This document shows, one piece after another, positions 14,815-22,994 of a DNA stretch of 64,000 nt. The notes under the pieces were generated by a model, which saw only the letters and a list, made by a program, of their open reading frames with translations, was not told the DNA's origin and made no database searches. This DNA comes from REEB52 sp964626905 (GTDB taxonomy: Bacteria; Chlamydiota; Chlamydiia; Chlamydiales; SM23-39), in the NCBI GenBank assembly GCA_964626905.1, contig CAZVHA010000009.1:1-64000 (forward strand), read 5' to 3'. The position numbers were made by a program, and so were the translations under genes. Each line of letters begins with the position of its first letter. Position 1 is the first letter of the stretch.

Positions 14815-17634
14815 ATGTTTGGTCTTATCAAGAAAATATTCGGCACGCATCAATTGCGACTTCTCAAAAAATATTGGCACCTTGTCTCCAAGGTGAACGA
14901 CTGGGAGGAGAAGTATCGGCTTTTAAGCGATGAAGAGCTTAAGCGCAAAACGGTTGAATTCAAAGAAAGATTGCACAAAGGGGAATCTCTCGAGTCGCTT
15001 TTGCCGGAGGCATTTGGGGCGGTAAAGAGCGTATGTCGCAGGCTTTTAGGGACTGACGTGCATGTATCTGGGTATGATCAGAAGTGGGACATGGTCCCCT
15101 ATGACGTCCAGATCGTGGGTGCGATCGCGATGTTTTATGGTTCGATTGCGGAGATGCAGACGGGGGAAGGGAAGACGCTAACCGCCTCGATGCCGCTCTA
15201 TTTGCATGCGCTTACGGGGAAACCGGTCCATTTGGTGACAGTGAACGATTATCTCGCCAAGCGCGACTGCGAGTGGATCGGCTCGATTTTCCGAAGGCTC
15301 GGTTTGAGTGTTGCCTCATTGACTAATGACGTCCATCCATTCAAGCGCAAAGAGGTGTATGCGTCGGATATTGTGTATGGGACAGCTTCTGAATTTGGAT
15401 TTGACTATTTGCGGGACAATTCGATGTCGTCTCACAAGAATGAGCAGGTGCAGCGGGGCCACTATTTTGCGATGGTGGATGAGATCGATTCGATTTTGAT
15501 CGATGAGGCGAGGACGCCGCTGATCATTTCGGGTCCAGTCCATGAGAGCAGGCAGATGTATGACGAATTGAAAGAGGGGGTCGCCCACCTCGTTCGGATC
15601 CAAAGAGATCATTGCAATCGGCTTGCAACGGAGGCGAAGCGGGAACTCGAGGCGCTGGGCCTTCTCGAAGAAGACGGGGAAGGGAAAAAGTTGAATAAGG
15701 GCGATACGGGGAAGAAAAATGAGGCCTTTAAAAAGTTGTGGCTCGTAAGCAAGGGAACTCCGCGCAATAAAGTTTTAAAGAGGGCGAAAGAAAATCCTGA
15801 CATTCGCGCTGAAATTGACAAGTGGGAGACCTACTTTTTTGGCGAGGCGAACAAAGAGGAGAAATTTGAGACCCTTTCCGATCTTTACATGGTCGTCGAT
15901 GAGCGAAATAACGAATATGAGCTGACCGACAAAGGGATCCGCAGTTGGAGTGAATTCAAAGAGGGGGTGGGGGCAAGCGATTTTGTGATGCTCGATCTCG
16001 GCCATGAATATCACCTGATCGATCAAAAGGGTTCTTCTGAGCAGGAGAAGATGCAAGCGAAGATCTCCCTACGCGAAGAGGATGCAAAGCGCAAAGAGAG
16101 ATCTCACAATTTGAGACAGATGCTGCGCGCCCATCTTTTGATGGAGAAGGACATCGACTACATTGTCCAGGAGCAAAAGATTGTCATCATCGACGAGAAC
16201 ACGGGAAGACCGCAGCCGGGCAGGCGATTTTCTGATGGGCTCCATCAGGCAATTGAGGCAAAAGAAAACGTCGCAATTCAAGGGGAGACGCAAACCTATG
16301 CGACGATCACCTTGCAAAACTATTTCCGCATGTATGAAAGGCTCGCTGGGATGACTGGGACGGCGATGACCGAGGCGAACGAGTTTAAAGAGATTTACAA
16401 ACTCCAGGTGATTGAAATCCCAACGTATCGCGACTGTCAGAGGGAGGATTTCGATGACGAAATTTACATGACAGAGCGGGAAAAATACATCGCCATTCTC
16501 AAAGAGATCAAAGAGATGCATGAGAGAGGGCGCCCCATCTTGATCGGGACCGAATCGGTGGAGGTGTCAGAAAAGCTCTCGCGCATTTTGAAACAAAATA
16601 AGCTCGATCACACGATTTTGAATGCAAAAAACCATGCCCACGAAGCTGAGATTATCGCCGAGGCGGGAAAAAAGGGGGCCATTACCCTTGCGACCAACAT
16701 GGCGGGTCGCGGGACAGACATCAAGCTCAAAGAGGGGGTGAAAGAGCTCGGCGGCCTTCACGTGATTGGCACCACGCGCCACCACTCTCGCCGAATTGAT
16801 CGCCAATTGCGGGGAAGATCGGGGCGATTGGGAGATCCAGGTTCGTCCAAATTTTTCGTCTCGTTTGAAGATTCGCTCATGCGCCTTTTTGCCTCTCCAC
16901 GGATGACGGCGCTCTTGCAGAGATTCCGCCCTCCTGAAGGCGAGCCGATTTCGGCAAAAGTACTCAATAAGTCGATTGAGACGGCGCAAAAAAGGGTTGA
17001 GCAGCGCAACTACACGATCCGAAAACACACTCTTGAGTATGACGATGTGATGAATAAGCAAAGGCAAGAGGTGTACGCTTTTCGCAATGATCTATTATTT
17101 TCAGAAAAGCCGCTTCCGATTGCAGAAGAGCTCTTGGAGACGGTGGCATACCATCTTTTAGCCCAACAGCCGAATTCCCAAGAGGCGTTAGCGACTCAGT
17201 TCCCAGTGAATTTTGAGGGGGTGAGCGGCGAAAAAGAGGTGCTGCATAAGATTTTAGAGGGCTTTCGGCAAAAGATCTTTTTCCAAAGACAGCTCCTCAC
17301 CTCTTTTAGACCTGAGCTCAACGAAGCGGAAAAAGGGCAAAATGTCCTCAACGAAGTTGTGCGCAATTTGATGCTCCGAAAGATAGATCAACTCTGGCAA
17401 GAGCATCTCTTACACGTCGACCATCTGAGATCCGATGTCCATATGCGCACGGTTGGGCAAAAAGATCCGCTCCTTGAATTTAAGCACGAATCATTTGCGC
17501 TCTTTGAATCGTTTTCGCTCCGCTTAAGAGAAGAAATTGCGCGCGATCTCTTTCGTTTCGAGATGATGCCGCAACAGCCTTCAGGCCCTTCTGTTCGAAG
17601 AAAGAAAATACCGACCCAAGTTTTGGGGGCGTAA
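14815..17634 (+). CDS. secA: Preprotein translocase ATPase SecA
   Basis: 939 residues. Walker A AEMQTGEGKTLTAS at about residue 112, VTVNDYLAKRDCEW, VDEIDSILIDEARTPL (DEAD-box-like Walker B plus the SecA signature), GMTGTAMTEANEF, ATNMAGRGTDIKL and RRIDRQLRGRSGRLGDPG (motif VI). It drives secretion through SecYEG at the inner membrane. Between about residues 265 and 450 there is extra charged sequence compared with E. coli, as in chlamydial SecA. The C-terminus ends RRKKIPTQVLGA without the cysteine zinc-binding tail used for SecB. One base separates the stop from the next gene, an exported protein. Confidence 0.97.
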   Translation: MFGLIKKIFGTHQLRLLKKYWHLVSKVNDWEEKYRLLSDEELKRKTVEFKERLHKGESLESLLPEAFGAVKSVCRRLLGTDVHVSGYDQKWDMVPYDVQIVGAIAMFYGSIAEMQTGEGKTLTASMPLYLHALTGKPVHLVTVNDYLAKRDCEWIGSIFRRLGLSVASLTNDVHPFKRKEVYASDIVYGTASEFGFDYLRDNSMSSHKNEQVQRGHYFAMVDEIDSILIDEARTPLIISGPVHESRQMYDELKEGVAHLVRIQRDHCNRLATEAKRELEALGLLEEDGEGKKLNKGDTGKKNEAFKKLWLVSKGTPRNKVLKRAKENPDIRAEIDKWETYFFGEANKEEKFETLSDLYMVVDERNNEYELTDKGIRSWSEFKEGVGASDFVMLDLGHEYHLIDQKGSSEQEKMQAKISLREEDAKRKERSHNLRQMLRAHLLMEKDIDYIVQEQKIVIIDENTGRPQPGRRFSDGLHQAIEAKENVAIQGETQTYATITLQNYFRMYERLAGMTGTAMTEANEFKEIYKLQVIEIPTYRDCQREDFDDEIYMTEREKYIAILKEIKEMHERGRPILIGTESVEVSEKLSRILKQNKLDHTILNAKNHAHEAEIIAEAGKKGAITLATNMAGRGTDIKLKEGVKELGGLHVIGTTRHHSRRIDRQLRGRSGRLGDPGSSKFFVSFEDSLMRLFASPRMTALLQRFRPPEGEPISAKVLNKSIETAQKRVEQRNYTIRKHTLEYDDVMNKQRQEVYAFRNDLLFSEKPLPIAEELLETVAYHLLAQQPNSQEALATQFPVNFEGVSGEKEVLHKILEGFRQKIFFQRQLLTSFRPELNEAEKGQNVLNEVVRNLMLRKIDQLWQEHLLHVDHLRSDVHMRTVGQKDPLLEFKHESFALFESFSLRLREEIARDLFRFEMMPQQPSGPSVRRKKIPTQVLGA

Positions 17635-17635
17635 G

Positions 17636-18181
17636 ATGAAGTGGGGCAAAAAAATGCTCTTTCTCCTTCTCGCCGCCAGTTTTTTTGTAGGCCTTTTTGC
17701 TGAAACGACCAAAGCCGATGGGGGGGCCAATTTTGGCAAAGTGACTCTGGAGGCAATTGATGGGACAGGGCTCATCAAACTCAACGGCACCACTGTTGAG
17801 AACGATGTGCACGTTGTGGGAAGTCTGATTGCCAACAATGGGAAAATAGGATCGCTCAATGTGGTGGGCGAGGCCAATTTGACAGAAGTGACAGTTGCCG
17901 GAGGAGGCGCCGTGATGGGCTCTTTTCAAGCAGTGCACTCTACGATTGAAAAACCGATCACCCTTTTGAGTCAAAGGGCCGTCATCACCAATAGCAAGCT
18001 CGCCGGGATCACGGTCAAACAAGATAGCGCATTTAAGGGCAAGCAGGTGATTGAATTAAGACGGGGCACTCTTGTCGATGGCCCCATCCATTTCGAGTCG
18101 GGAAAAGGGGAAGTTTTGCTCTATCCCGGCTCTCAAGTACTAGGTCCTATCACTGGCGGCAAGGTCATTAAGAAGAATTGA
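17636..18181 (+). CDS. Exported protein with bactofilin-like beta repeats
   Basis: 181 residues starting one base after secA, behind GGGGGCGTAAG. Residues 1-22 form a signal peptide (KKMLFLLLAASFFVGLFA). The rest is a regular Gly/Val/Ile-rich beta pattern (VENDVHVVGSLIANN, IGSLNVVGEANLTEVTV, GPIHFESGKGEVLLYPGSQVLGPI), resembling the short beta-helix of bactofilin or polymer-forming proteins, though with an export signal. I do not recognise a named family. A role in the envelope is inferred only from the signal peptide. Probably co-transcribed with secA. Confidence 0.7.
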   Translation: MKWGKKMLFLLLAASFFVGLFAETTKADGGANFGKVTLEAIDGTGLIKLNGTTVENDVHVVGSLIANNGKIGSLNVVGEANLTEVTVAGGGAVMGSFQAVHSTIEKPITLLSQRAVITNSKLAGITVKQDSAFKGKQVIELRRGTLVDGPIHFESGKGEVLLYPGSQVLGPITGGKVIKKN

Positions 18182-18249
18182 ACCTGGCTGCAAAACACCA
18201 AGACCCTATACAAAAAGGGCAAAATCGACTAACAAGGGGCTTAAAGCAA

Positions 18250-18269
18250 CCCAACTTGAACAAGTTGGG
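18250..18269. repeat. 20-bp palindrome between two genes
   Basis: CCCAACTTGAACAAGTTGGG: 9-bp perfect arms with a 2-base centre, 70 bases after the exported-protein gene and about 70 before the antiporter. No T-run follows, so it is not a standard terminator; it could be an operator or an attenuator stem. Confidence 0.55.
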
Positions 18270-18341
18270 TGATGCAGGCGGCGCCTTCGATGGGGATGCC
18301 GACGCAGTCAAAAACAAAATTTTGACCCATGTTGGGTATAT

Positions 18342-19748
18342 ATGCTCCTCGCCGAAATCGTCAAGCAACCTGCCAAATACGACTGTTTAAAAGATCCGAT
18401 TGTCTTGCAACTCGAATCACTTGAATACTCTTTCTTCCATCTGATTGCCCTCATCCTTTTTGTCTTTGCGATTATCCACACCCTTTTCGTCTATAAAGTG
18501 CACGCTTGGGCGCGCAGGTTAGACACCAGGCAAAACCCTCGCTATCCAAAGAGGAGTTTTTTTGTCCACGTGCTCTTTTTCCTCTCCGAAGTGGAGGTCG
18601 TTTTTGCTTTTTGGGCAATTCTTCTCTTCATCGCCATTTGGATTTTTTATGGATGGACTACCGGTCTTGAATACATCAACACGCGCGATTATACCGAGAC
18701 GCTTTTTGTCGTTGTGATTTTAGCGATGGCCTCCACCCGTCCCATTCTCCATTGTGCGGAAAAGATGATCCACTGGGTGGCAAAAAGATTGGGTGACAGC
18801 CTCTCTGCATGGTGGTTTGCCCTTTTGACGATCGGGCCTCTTTTAGGCTCCTTCATTACCGAAGCTGCCGCAATGGCAATCTGCGCGCTCCTTTTATCTC
18901 GCAAATTCTACGATTTTCATCCAAGTAGGCAGCTCGCCTATGCAACTTTAGGACTCCTCTTTGTCAATATCTCTATCGGCGGCGTCCTAACTGATTTTGC
19001 GTCTCCCGCAGTTCTCGTCCTCGCACACAGCTGGAAATGGACCCTTTCCGATATGTTTTTCAATTTTGGCTGGAAGGCCATCATTGGGATTCTCTGTTCC
19101 AATCTCCTCTATTTATTCTATTTTCGAAAAGAACTGGCCCATATGAACGCGCGCGTAAAAGCATATGGGATCTATTCCTCTCACGCAAGTCTTTCAGGAG
19201 AAGAACCGATCCCTATTTGGGTCACATCTGTCCACATCCTCTTCATGGTGCTCATTGTGGCTGTTGCCCATTACCCGGCTATTTTCATCGCGAGTTTTCT
19301 CTTTTTCATCGGGTTTCACCAGGCAACAAGGCCCCACCAACACCCGATCCGCATCGCCCGCCCCATGATGGTCGGACTCTTCCTCGCTGGCCTCATCATC
19401 CACGGAGGTCTTCAAGGATGGTGGGTCGTTTGGCTTCTCGAAGGCCTATCTCCCACCGCCGTCATGGGAATGGGGATTGCCCTCACTGGCTTCAACGACA
19501 ATACGATGATCTCCTACTTAGGTACGCTCGTCCCCAATTGGGGTAAAGCCTTCCAATACGCTATCTTCACTGGAGTCGTCGCCGGTGGCGGGCTCACAGT
19601 GATCGCAAACGCCCCCAATCCCGCAGGTTATGCCGTCTTAAAAAAACACTTCGACCAGGGTATTAAGCCGATCGCCCTTTTTGTCGCGGCCCTCTTCCCT
19701 ACCCTTATCCTTTATGCAATTTACTACTTTATTGGACCTTTATTCTGA
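18342..19748 (+). CDS. Putative Na+/H+ antiporter (Na_H_antiport_2-like)
   Basis: 468 residues with about 11 membrane segments, e.g. FFHLIALILFVFAIIHTLF and FWAILLFIAIWIFYGW. The motifs SFITEAAAMAICALLL, GVLTDFASPAVLVLAHSW and GFNDNTMISYLGTLVPNW match the family of putative sodium/proton antiporters found in Chlamydiae and Proteobacteria (as I remember PF07399). The polar residues within membrane segments (TEAA, TDFASP, NDNT) are the likely ion path. Expected in the inner membrane, with a role in pH or sodium balance. The start at 18342 has only a weak ribosome site. Confidence 0.75.
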   Translation: MLLAEIVKQPAKYDCLKDPIVLQLESLEYSFFHLIALILFVFAIIHTLFVYKVHAWARRLDTRQNPRYPKRSFFVHVLFFLSEVEVVFAFWAILLFIAIWIFYGWTTGLEYINTRDYTETLFVVVILAMASTRPILHCAEKMIHWVAKRLGDSLSAWWFALLTIGPLLGSFITEAAAMAICALLLSRKFYDFHPSRQLAYATLGLLFVNISIGGVLTDFASPAVLVLAHSWKWTLSDMFFNFGWKAIIGILCSNLLYLFYFRKELAHMNARVKAYGIYSSHASLSGEEPIPIWVTSVHILFMVLIVAVAHYPAIFIASFLFFIGFHQATRPHQHPIRIARPMMVGLFLAGLIIHGGLQGWWVVWLLEGLSPTAVMGMGIALTGFNDNTMISYLGTLVPNWGKAFQYAIFTGVVAGGGLTVIANAPNPAGYAVLKKHFDQGIKPIALFVAALFPTLILYAIYYFIGPLF

Positions 19749-19798
19749 CTCAGGACGCCTGGCAAAGTCGTCCCTTGCACAAGGAACTTGATGGACGA

Positions 19799-19855
19799 GA
19801 TATGCGTGATACGCAAGATGATTTTTTTCTCTCTATCATGCGTATCATGCATATC
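19799..19855. repeat. Inverted repeat of ATCATGCGT-type 9-mers
   Basis: Left arm 19799-19822 and right arm 19835-19855 are near reverse complements. The right side continues as the 9-nt series ATCATGCGT, ATCATGCAT, ATCCTGCTC, ATCATGTAA up to 19870. It lies just after the antiporter gene and could fold as a hairpin in RNA. Confidence 0.8.
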
Positions 19856-19900
19856 CTGCTCATCATGTAAAACGGACTTTGCAGGTCCCCTGATTCTGAC

Positions 19901-20097
19901 TGGGTGTGTTGCATAACCCCCCATCCACGTTTTTGTGTAATGAAGACAGCATCAACGATAAGAACGATGTAACGATATGAACGATAGTGCATTACAAAAT
20001 ATTTTTATCGTTTACATCGTTATATCGTTCCACCGTTTTTTTGGATAGTTGGGAGAAGGTCGTCTCTATGAGCAACAGGGGTTATGCAACACACCCA
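19901..20097. repeat. Nested inverted-repeat block in a 360-bp gene-free stretch
   Basis: The gap 19749-20108 has no credible gene. Its outer pair is a perfect 20-bp inverted repeat, TGGGTGTGTTGCATAACCCC at 19901-19920 and its complement at 20078-20097. Inside it a second pair of AACGAT-type 9-nt repeats faces each other (about 19961-19986 and 20005-20030). Together with the ATCATG repeats at 19799-19870 this makes three nested or adjacent palindromes between the convergent antiporter and zinc-ribbon genes. A non-autonomous mobile element or a structured transcript end are both possible. Confidence 0.85.
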
Positions 20098-20108
20098 TTC
20101 TGACTGAG

Positions 20109-20582
20109 TCATCCCAGTTTTTTCAGCGATTTGATCCCAAAAATGAACAGAGGGACCGAGGCTAAAACATAAAAATACCACGACTTGGCATCCCATTTCA
20201 AAATGAGGGCCCCCTTGCTTGAGAAGAGGAGCATGAAAAACCCGAGCAAAAGAAGCTGCACTGCCAAAGTGAGCATGACAATGGACCCATAGGGGCTCTT
20301 GGACTCCTCTTCTTCCACGGCGATTTGGGGCTGATGGATGGCTTCCGGCTCCTCTTCGAACTTCACCTTTGGGACGTAGTGGGGGGGATAAAGCGATTTT
20401 TGAGCGTCTGTATTTTTAAAGGAAGAGGGCTCATGAAAAGAGCTCATATGCTGCTCCGGTTTTTCTTCTCTCAAGTCGGCTGCGCAAAAAGGACAAACGA
20501 TCACATCGAGATCGACCTCCCCTTCGCAGTTATAACACAATTTTTGACGTTTTTTTGTCTTCACAATAACTTTCGACTCCAA
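20109..20582 (-). CDS. Zinc-ribbon membrane protein, probably chlamydial CT556-like by position
   Basis: 157 residues. An N-terminal zinc ribbon CYNCEGEVDLDVIVCPFC (C-x2-C, 10 residues, C-x2-C) is followed by a charged linker and two hydrophobic segments near the C-terminus (IVMLTLAVQLLLLGFFMLLF and WYFYVLASVPLFIFGI). Function unknown; an inner membrane protein with a cytoplasmic metal-binding head is the simplest reading. It is divergent from lpdA, where C. trachomatis (from memory) also has a small hypothetical gene. The first codon is TTG at 20582 (no ATG available before the ribbon); a GTG six codons later is an alternative. Confidence 0.75.
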   Translation of the reverse strand: MESKVIVKTKKRQKLCYNCEGEVDLDVIVCPFCAADLREEKPEQHMSSFHEPSSFKNTDAQKSLYPPHYVPKVKFEEEPEAIHQPQIAVEEEESKSPYGSIVMLTLAVQLLLLGFFMLLFSSKGALILKWDAKSWYFYVLASVPLFIFGIKSLKKLG

Positions 20583-20613
20583 ATTCAGAGTATAAGGAAA
20601 CTCCCCTTTTTCT

Positions 20614-20619
20614 TATAAT
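20614..20619 (+). promoter_or_regulatory. -10 box of the lpdA-lipA promoter
   Basis: A perfect TATAAT, 25 bases before the ATG of lpdA. No good -35 is seen at the right distance, so activation or a tolerant chlamydial polymerase may be involved. The ribosome site GGGAGAG follows at 20632-20638. Confidence 0.45.
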
Positions 20620-20643
20620 CTGTATTTTCAAGGGAGAGCATTT

Positions 20644-22047
20644 ATGACCGAAACAAAAAGGTATGATATTGCAGTGGTCGGATCGGGTCCGGGGGGTTAT
20701 GTGGCAGCCATTCGGGCAGCACAGCTCGGCAAATCGGTCGCTCTCATCGAGAAGGGGTTGCTTGGCGGCTGCTGTCTCAATGTCGGCTGCATTCCGACAA
20801 AAACACTCCTCTCAAGTGCTTCGGTCCTCCACCAAGTCAAAAGGGCGGCAGATTTTGGAATCACGACGGGTCCGATCTCATTTCACTACGATCAAATGAA
20901 GCAGCGAAAAGACCAAGTGATTGGGAAAATTCGGGGCGGGCTCGAAGGGCTCATCAAGTCCAATCGGATCGCAATTTATCGAGGCGTCGCCCAATTCGAA
21001 TCTCCAAAATCGCTTAAAGTGATGGGACAAGACAATCTCCTCATCGATGCAGAAAAAATCATCATCGCAACAGGATCCATCCCTCTCGATATCGGGGCAT
21101 TTCCCTGCGATCACAAGCGCATTTTGAACTCGACCTCGATTTTGGAACTGACTGAGGCCCCCAAAAGTCTTGCGATTGTTGGCGGCGGTTATATCGGATG
21201 TGAATTTGCCTCTTTGTTTGCAGAACTTGGGACTCAGGTGACCATTTTAGAGGCGCTTCCCACGATCTTAACTGCGCAAGGAGAGCAAATTGCCAAATTC
21301 ATGACCCGCTCCTTCACAGCTAAAAAAATCGACATCCAGACCAATGTGAGAGTGGAGAAGATCGAAAATCAAAACACCCACGTTCACATCACTTTAGCGG
21401 GCGGCAAAACCCTTGATGCCGACTTCGCCCTCATCTCCGTGGGACGCAAAGTGTTTACTGAGGGGCTTTGTCTCGAAAAAGCGGGACTGAAGAAGAGTGA
21501 AAAAGGGATGATTGAAACGGACGACCAGATGGAAACGGAAGTGCCCGGCATCTATGCCATTGGCGATGTGACGGGGAAATGGATGCTCGCGCACGTCGCA
21601 TCTCACCAAGGGATTGTCGCAGCCGACAATGCCTCTGGAATCCAAACACAAATGCACTACGAAGCGGTCCCTGCGGTCGTATTCACTTCGCCAGAAATTG
21701 CAACCGTTGGGCTCACTTTGGAACAGGCCCAAAAAAAGGGATTCGAGGCCACCTCTGGCTCATTTCCTTTCCTGGCACTCGGCAAAGCGCAAGCTTCAAT
21801 GGATACAGAAGGTTTCGCTCAAGTCGTCTGTGATAAAAAGACGGGACAGATTTTGGGAGCAGTCGCCATTGGCCACGAAGCGTCGAATTTGATTGCCGAA
21901 ATGGCCCTTGCTATCCAAAACGAACTTACGATAGATTCTGTAATAGAGACGATCCACGCCCATCCGACGATTGCCGAAAGCTGGCACGAGGCGGCGCTGA
22001 TCGCAAAAGAGACGCCGATCAACTTTCCGCCAAAAATGAAAAAATGA
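20644..22047 (+). CDS. lpdA: Dihydrolipoamide dehydrogenase (E3)
   Basis: 467 residues. FAD site AVVGSGPGGYVAAIRAAQLG, redox-active disulphide GGCCLNVGCIPTK (the family usually has GGTCLNVGCIPSK, so an extra Cys precedes the active pair), NAD site IVGGGYIGCEFASLFAELG, second FAD motif GIYAIGDVTG, and the C-terminal His-Glu motif HAHPTIAESWHEA. It reoxidises dihydrolipoamide of 2-oxoacid dehydrogenase complexes. Good ribosome site GGAGAG. Its stop overlaps the lipA start (ATGA), tying the lipoyl enzyme to the lipoyl synthase as in chlamydial genomes. Confidence 0.97.
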   Translation: MTETKRYDIAVVGSGPGGYVAAIRAAQLGKSVALIEKGLLGGCCLNVGCIPTKTLLSSASVLHQVKRAADFGITTGPISFHYDQMKQRKDQVIGKIRGGLEGLIKSNRIAIYRGVAQFESPKSLKVMGQDNLLIDAEKIIIATGSIPLDIGAFPCDHKRILNSTSILELTEAPKSLAIVGGGYIGCEFASLFAELGTQVTILEALPTILTAQGEQIAKFMTRSFTAKKIDIQTNVRVEKIENQNTHVHITLAGGKTLDADFALISVGRKVFTEGLCLEKAGLKKSEKGMIETDDQMETEVPGIYAIGDVTGKWMLAHVASHQGIVAADNASGIQTQMHYEAVPAVVFTSPEIATVGLTLEQAQKKGFEATSGSFPFLALGKAQASMDTEGFAQVVCDKKTGQILGAVAIGHEASNLIAEMALAIQNELTIDSVIETIHAHPTIAESWHEAALIAKETPINFPPKMKK

Positions 22048-22961
22048 AAAAGTTGAATGTTTTACCAGAAAATCCCGAAGAAGGTGTCGGAAGATTCCCC
22101 TCCTGGCTCCATATAAAATTGCCGAAGGGCAACCAACTTTTCAAGACGAATGCCATCGTCGAAAAATACCAACTCAACACCGTCTGTGAAGAGGCGAAAT
22201 GCCCCAATCGACTCGAGTGTTTTACCAAAAAGACGGCCACCTTTTTAGCCCTTGGAAAAGAGTGCACCCGCAATTGTGGCTTTTGCAGCATCGATTTCAG
22301 CAAAACGCCAAAAGCGCCCGAAGCAGATGAACCGAGACGGATCGCCCTTTCCGTGCGAGAACTGGGGCTCAAGCACGCCGTCATCACGATGGTGGCAAGA
22401 GATGATTTGCCAGATCATGGAGCTTCTCAGATCGCAGCGATCATCCGAGAGGTGCGCAAAGAAAATCCTGAAACGACCCTCGAAGTGCTCACCTCCGATT
22501 TTGGGGGCAATGTAAAGCCGCTTTACATTGTCTTAGATGAACAGCCTGAGATCTTTAACCACAACATCGAAACGGTGAGAGCCCTTTCTCCGAGGGTGAG
22601 ACACAAAGCTGAATACGATCGAACTTTGACGGTTTTGAAGAATGCAAAAGGATCCCAAAAAGTCGTTTTTGTCAAATCGGGGCTGATGTTGGGTCTTGGC
22701 GAGAGTGAGGGGCAAGTCAAGGAGACGATTGACGATTTGGCAGAAGTTGGATGCGACATCATCACAATCGGCCAATATTTGCAGTCGGATGTGAAGAAGT
22801 TAAGGGTCAAAGCATTTATCCATCCCGATCAGTTCAAAATGTATGAAGAGTATGGTAACCAAAGGGGGGTCAAGTACATGTATTCAGCTCCTTTTGTCCG
22901 ATCGAGTTATAACGCGAATCTTTTTGCGCCGAGCCTAAAATCGGCGATCAATTCCCACTAG
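22044..22961 (+). CDS. lipA: Lipoyl synthase (radical SAM)
   Basis: 305 residues. N-terminal cluster ligands CEEAKCPNRLEC (C-x4-C-x5-C), radical SAM motif CTRNCGFC (C-x3-C-x2-C), then IFNHNIETV, SGLMLGLGES and the C-terminal VRSSYNA motif. It inserts sulphur at C6 and C8 of protein-bound octanoyl groups. A 19-bp palindrome at 22510-22528 encodes residues NVKPLYI in the variable loop before the NHN motif; by comparison with what I remember of other LipA proteins the loop keeps its usual length. Confidence 0.96.
   Translation: MKKLNVLPENPEEGVGRFPSWLHIKLPKGNQLFKTNAIVEKYQLNTVCEEAKCPNRLECFTKKTATFLALGKECTRNCGFCSIDFSKTPKAPEADEPRRIALSVRELGLKHAVITMVARDDLPDHGASQIAAIIREVRKENPETTLEVLTSDFGGNVKPLYIVLDEQPEIFNHNIETVRALSPRVRHKAEYDRTLTVLKNAKGSQKVVFVKSGLMLGLGESEGQVKETIDDLAEVGCDIITIGQYLQSDVKKLRVKAFIHPDQFKMYEEYGNQRGVKYMYSAPFVRSSYNANLFAPSLKSAINSH
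22510..22528. repeat. 19-bp palindrome, copy 2 (in lipA)
   Basis: ATGTAAAGCCGCTTTACAT inside lipA, read on the plus strand as part of Asn-Val-Lys-Pro-Leu-Tyr-Ile. Outer bases A and T extend it to a 21-bp near-perfect palindrome. Confidence 0.9.
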
Positions 22962-22994
22962 ATAAATAAATCTACACCCCATATAGGGGAAAGA

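Noticed and set aside
18178..18390. 70-codon frame between the exported protein and the antiporter
   Set aside because: No ribosome site, spans the 20-bp palindrome and runs into the antiporter gene; composition not protein-like.
22511..22527. TGTAA-N7-TTACA in the 19-bp palindrome resembles a GlnR/TnrA nitrogen-control box
   Set aside because: Those regulators are Firmicutes proteins, and the copies sit inside coding regions of unrelated genes and not at promoters.
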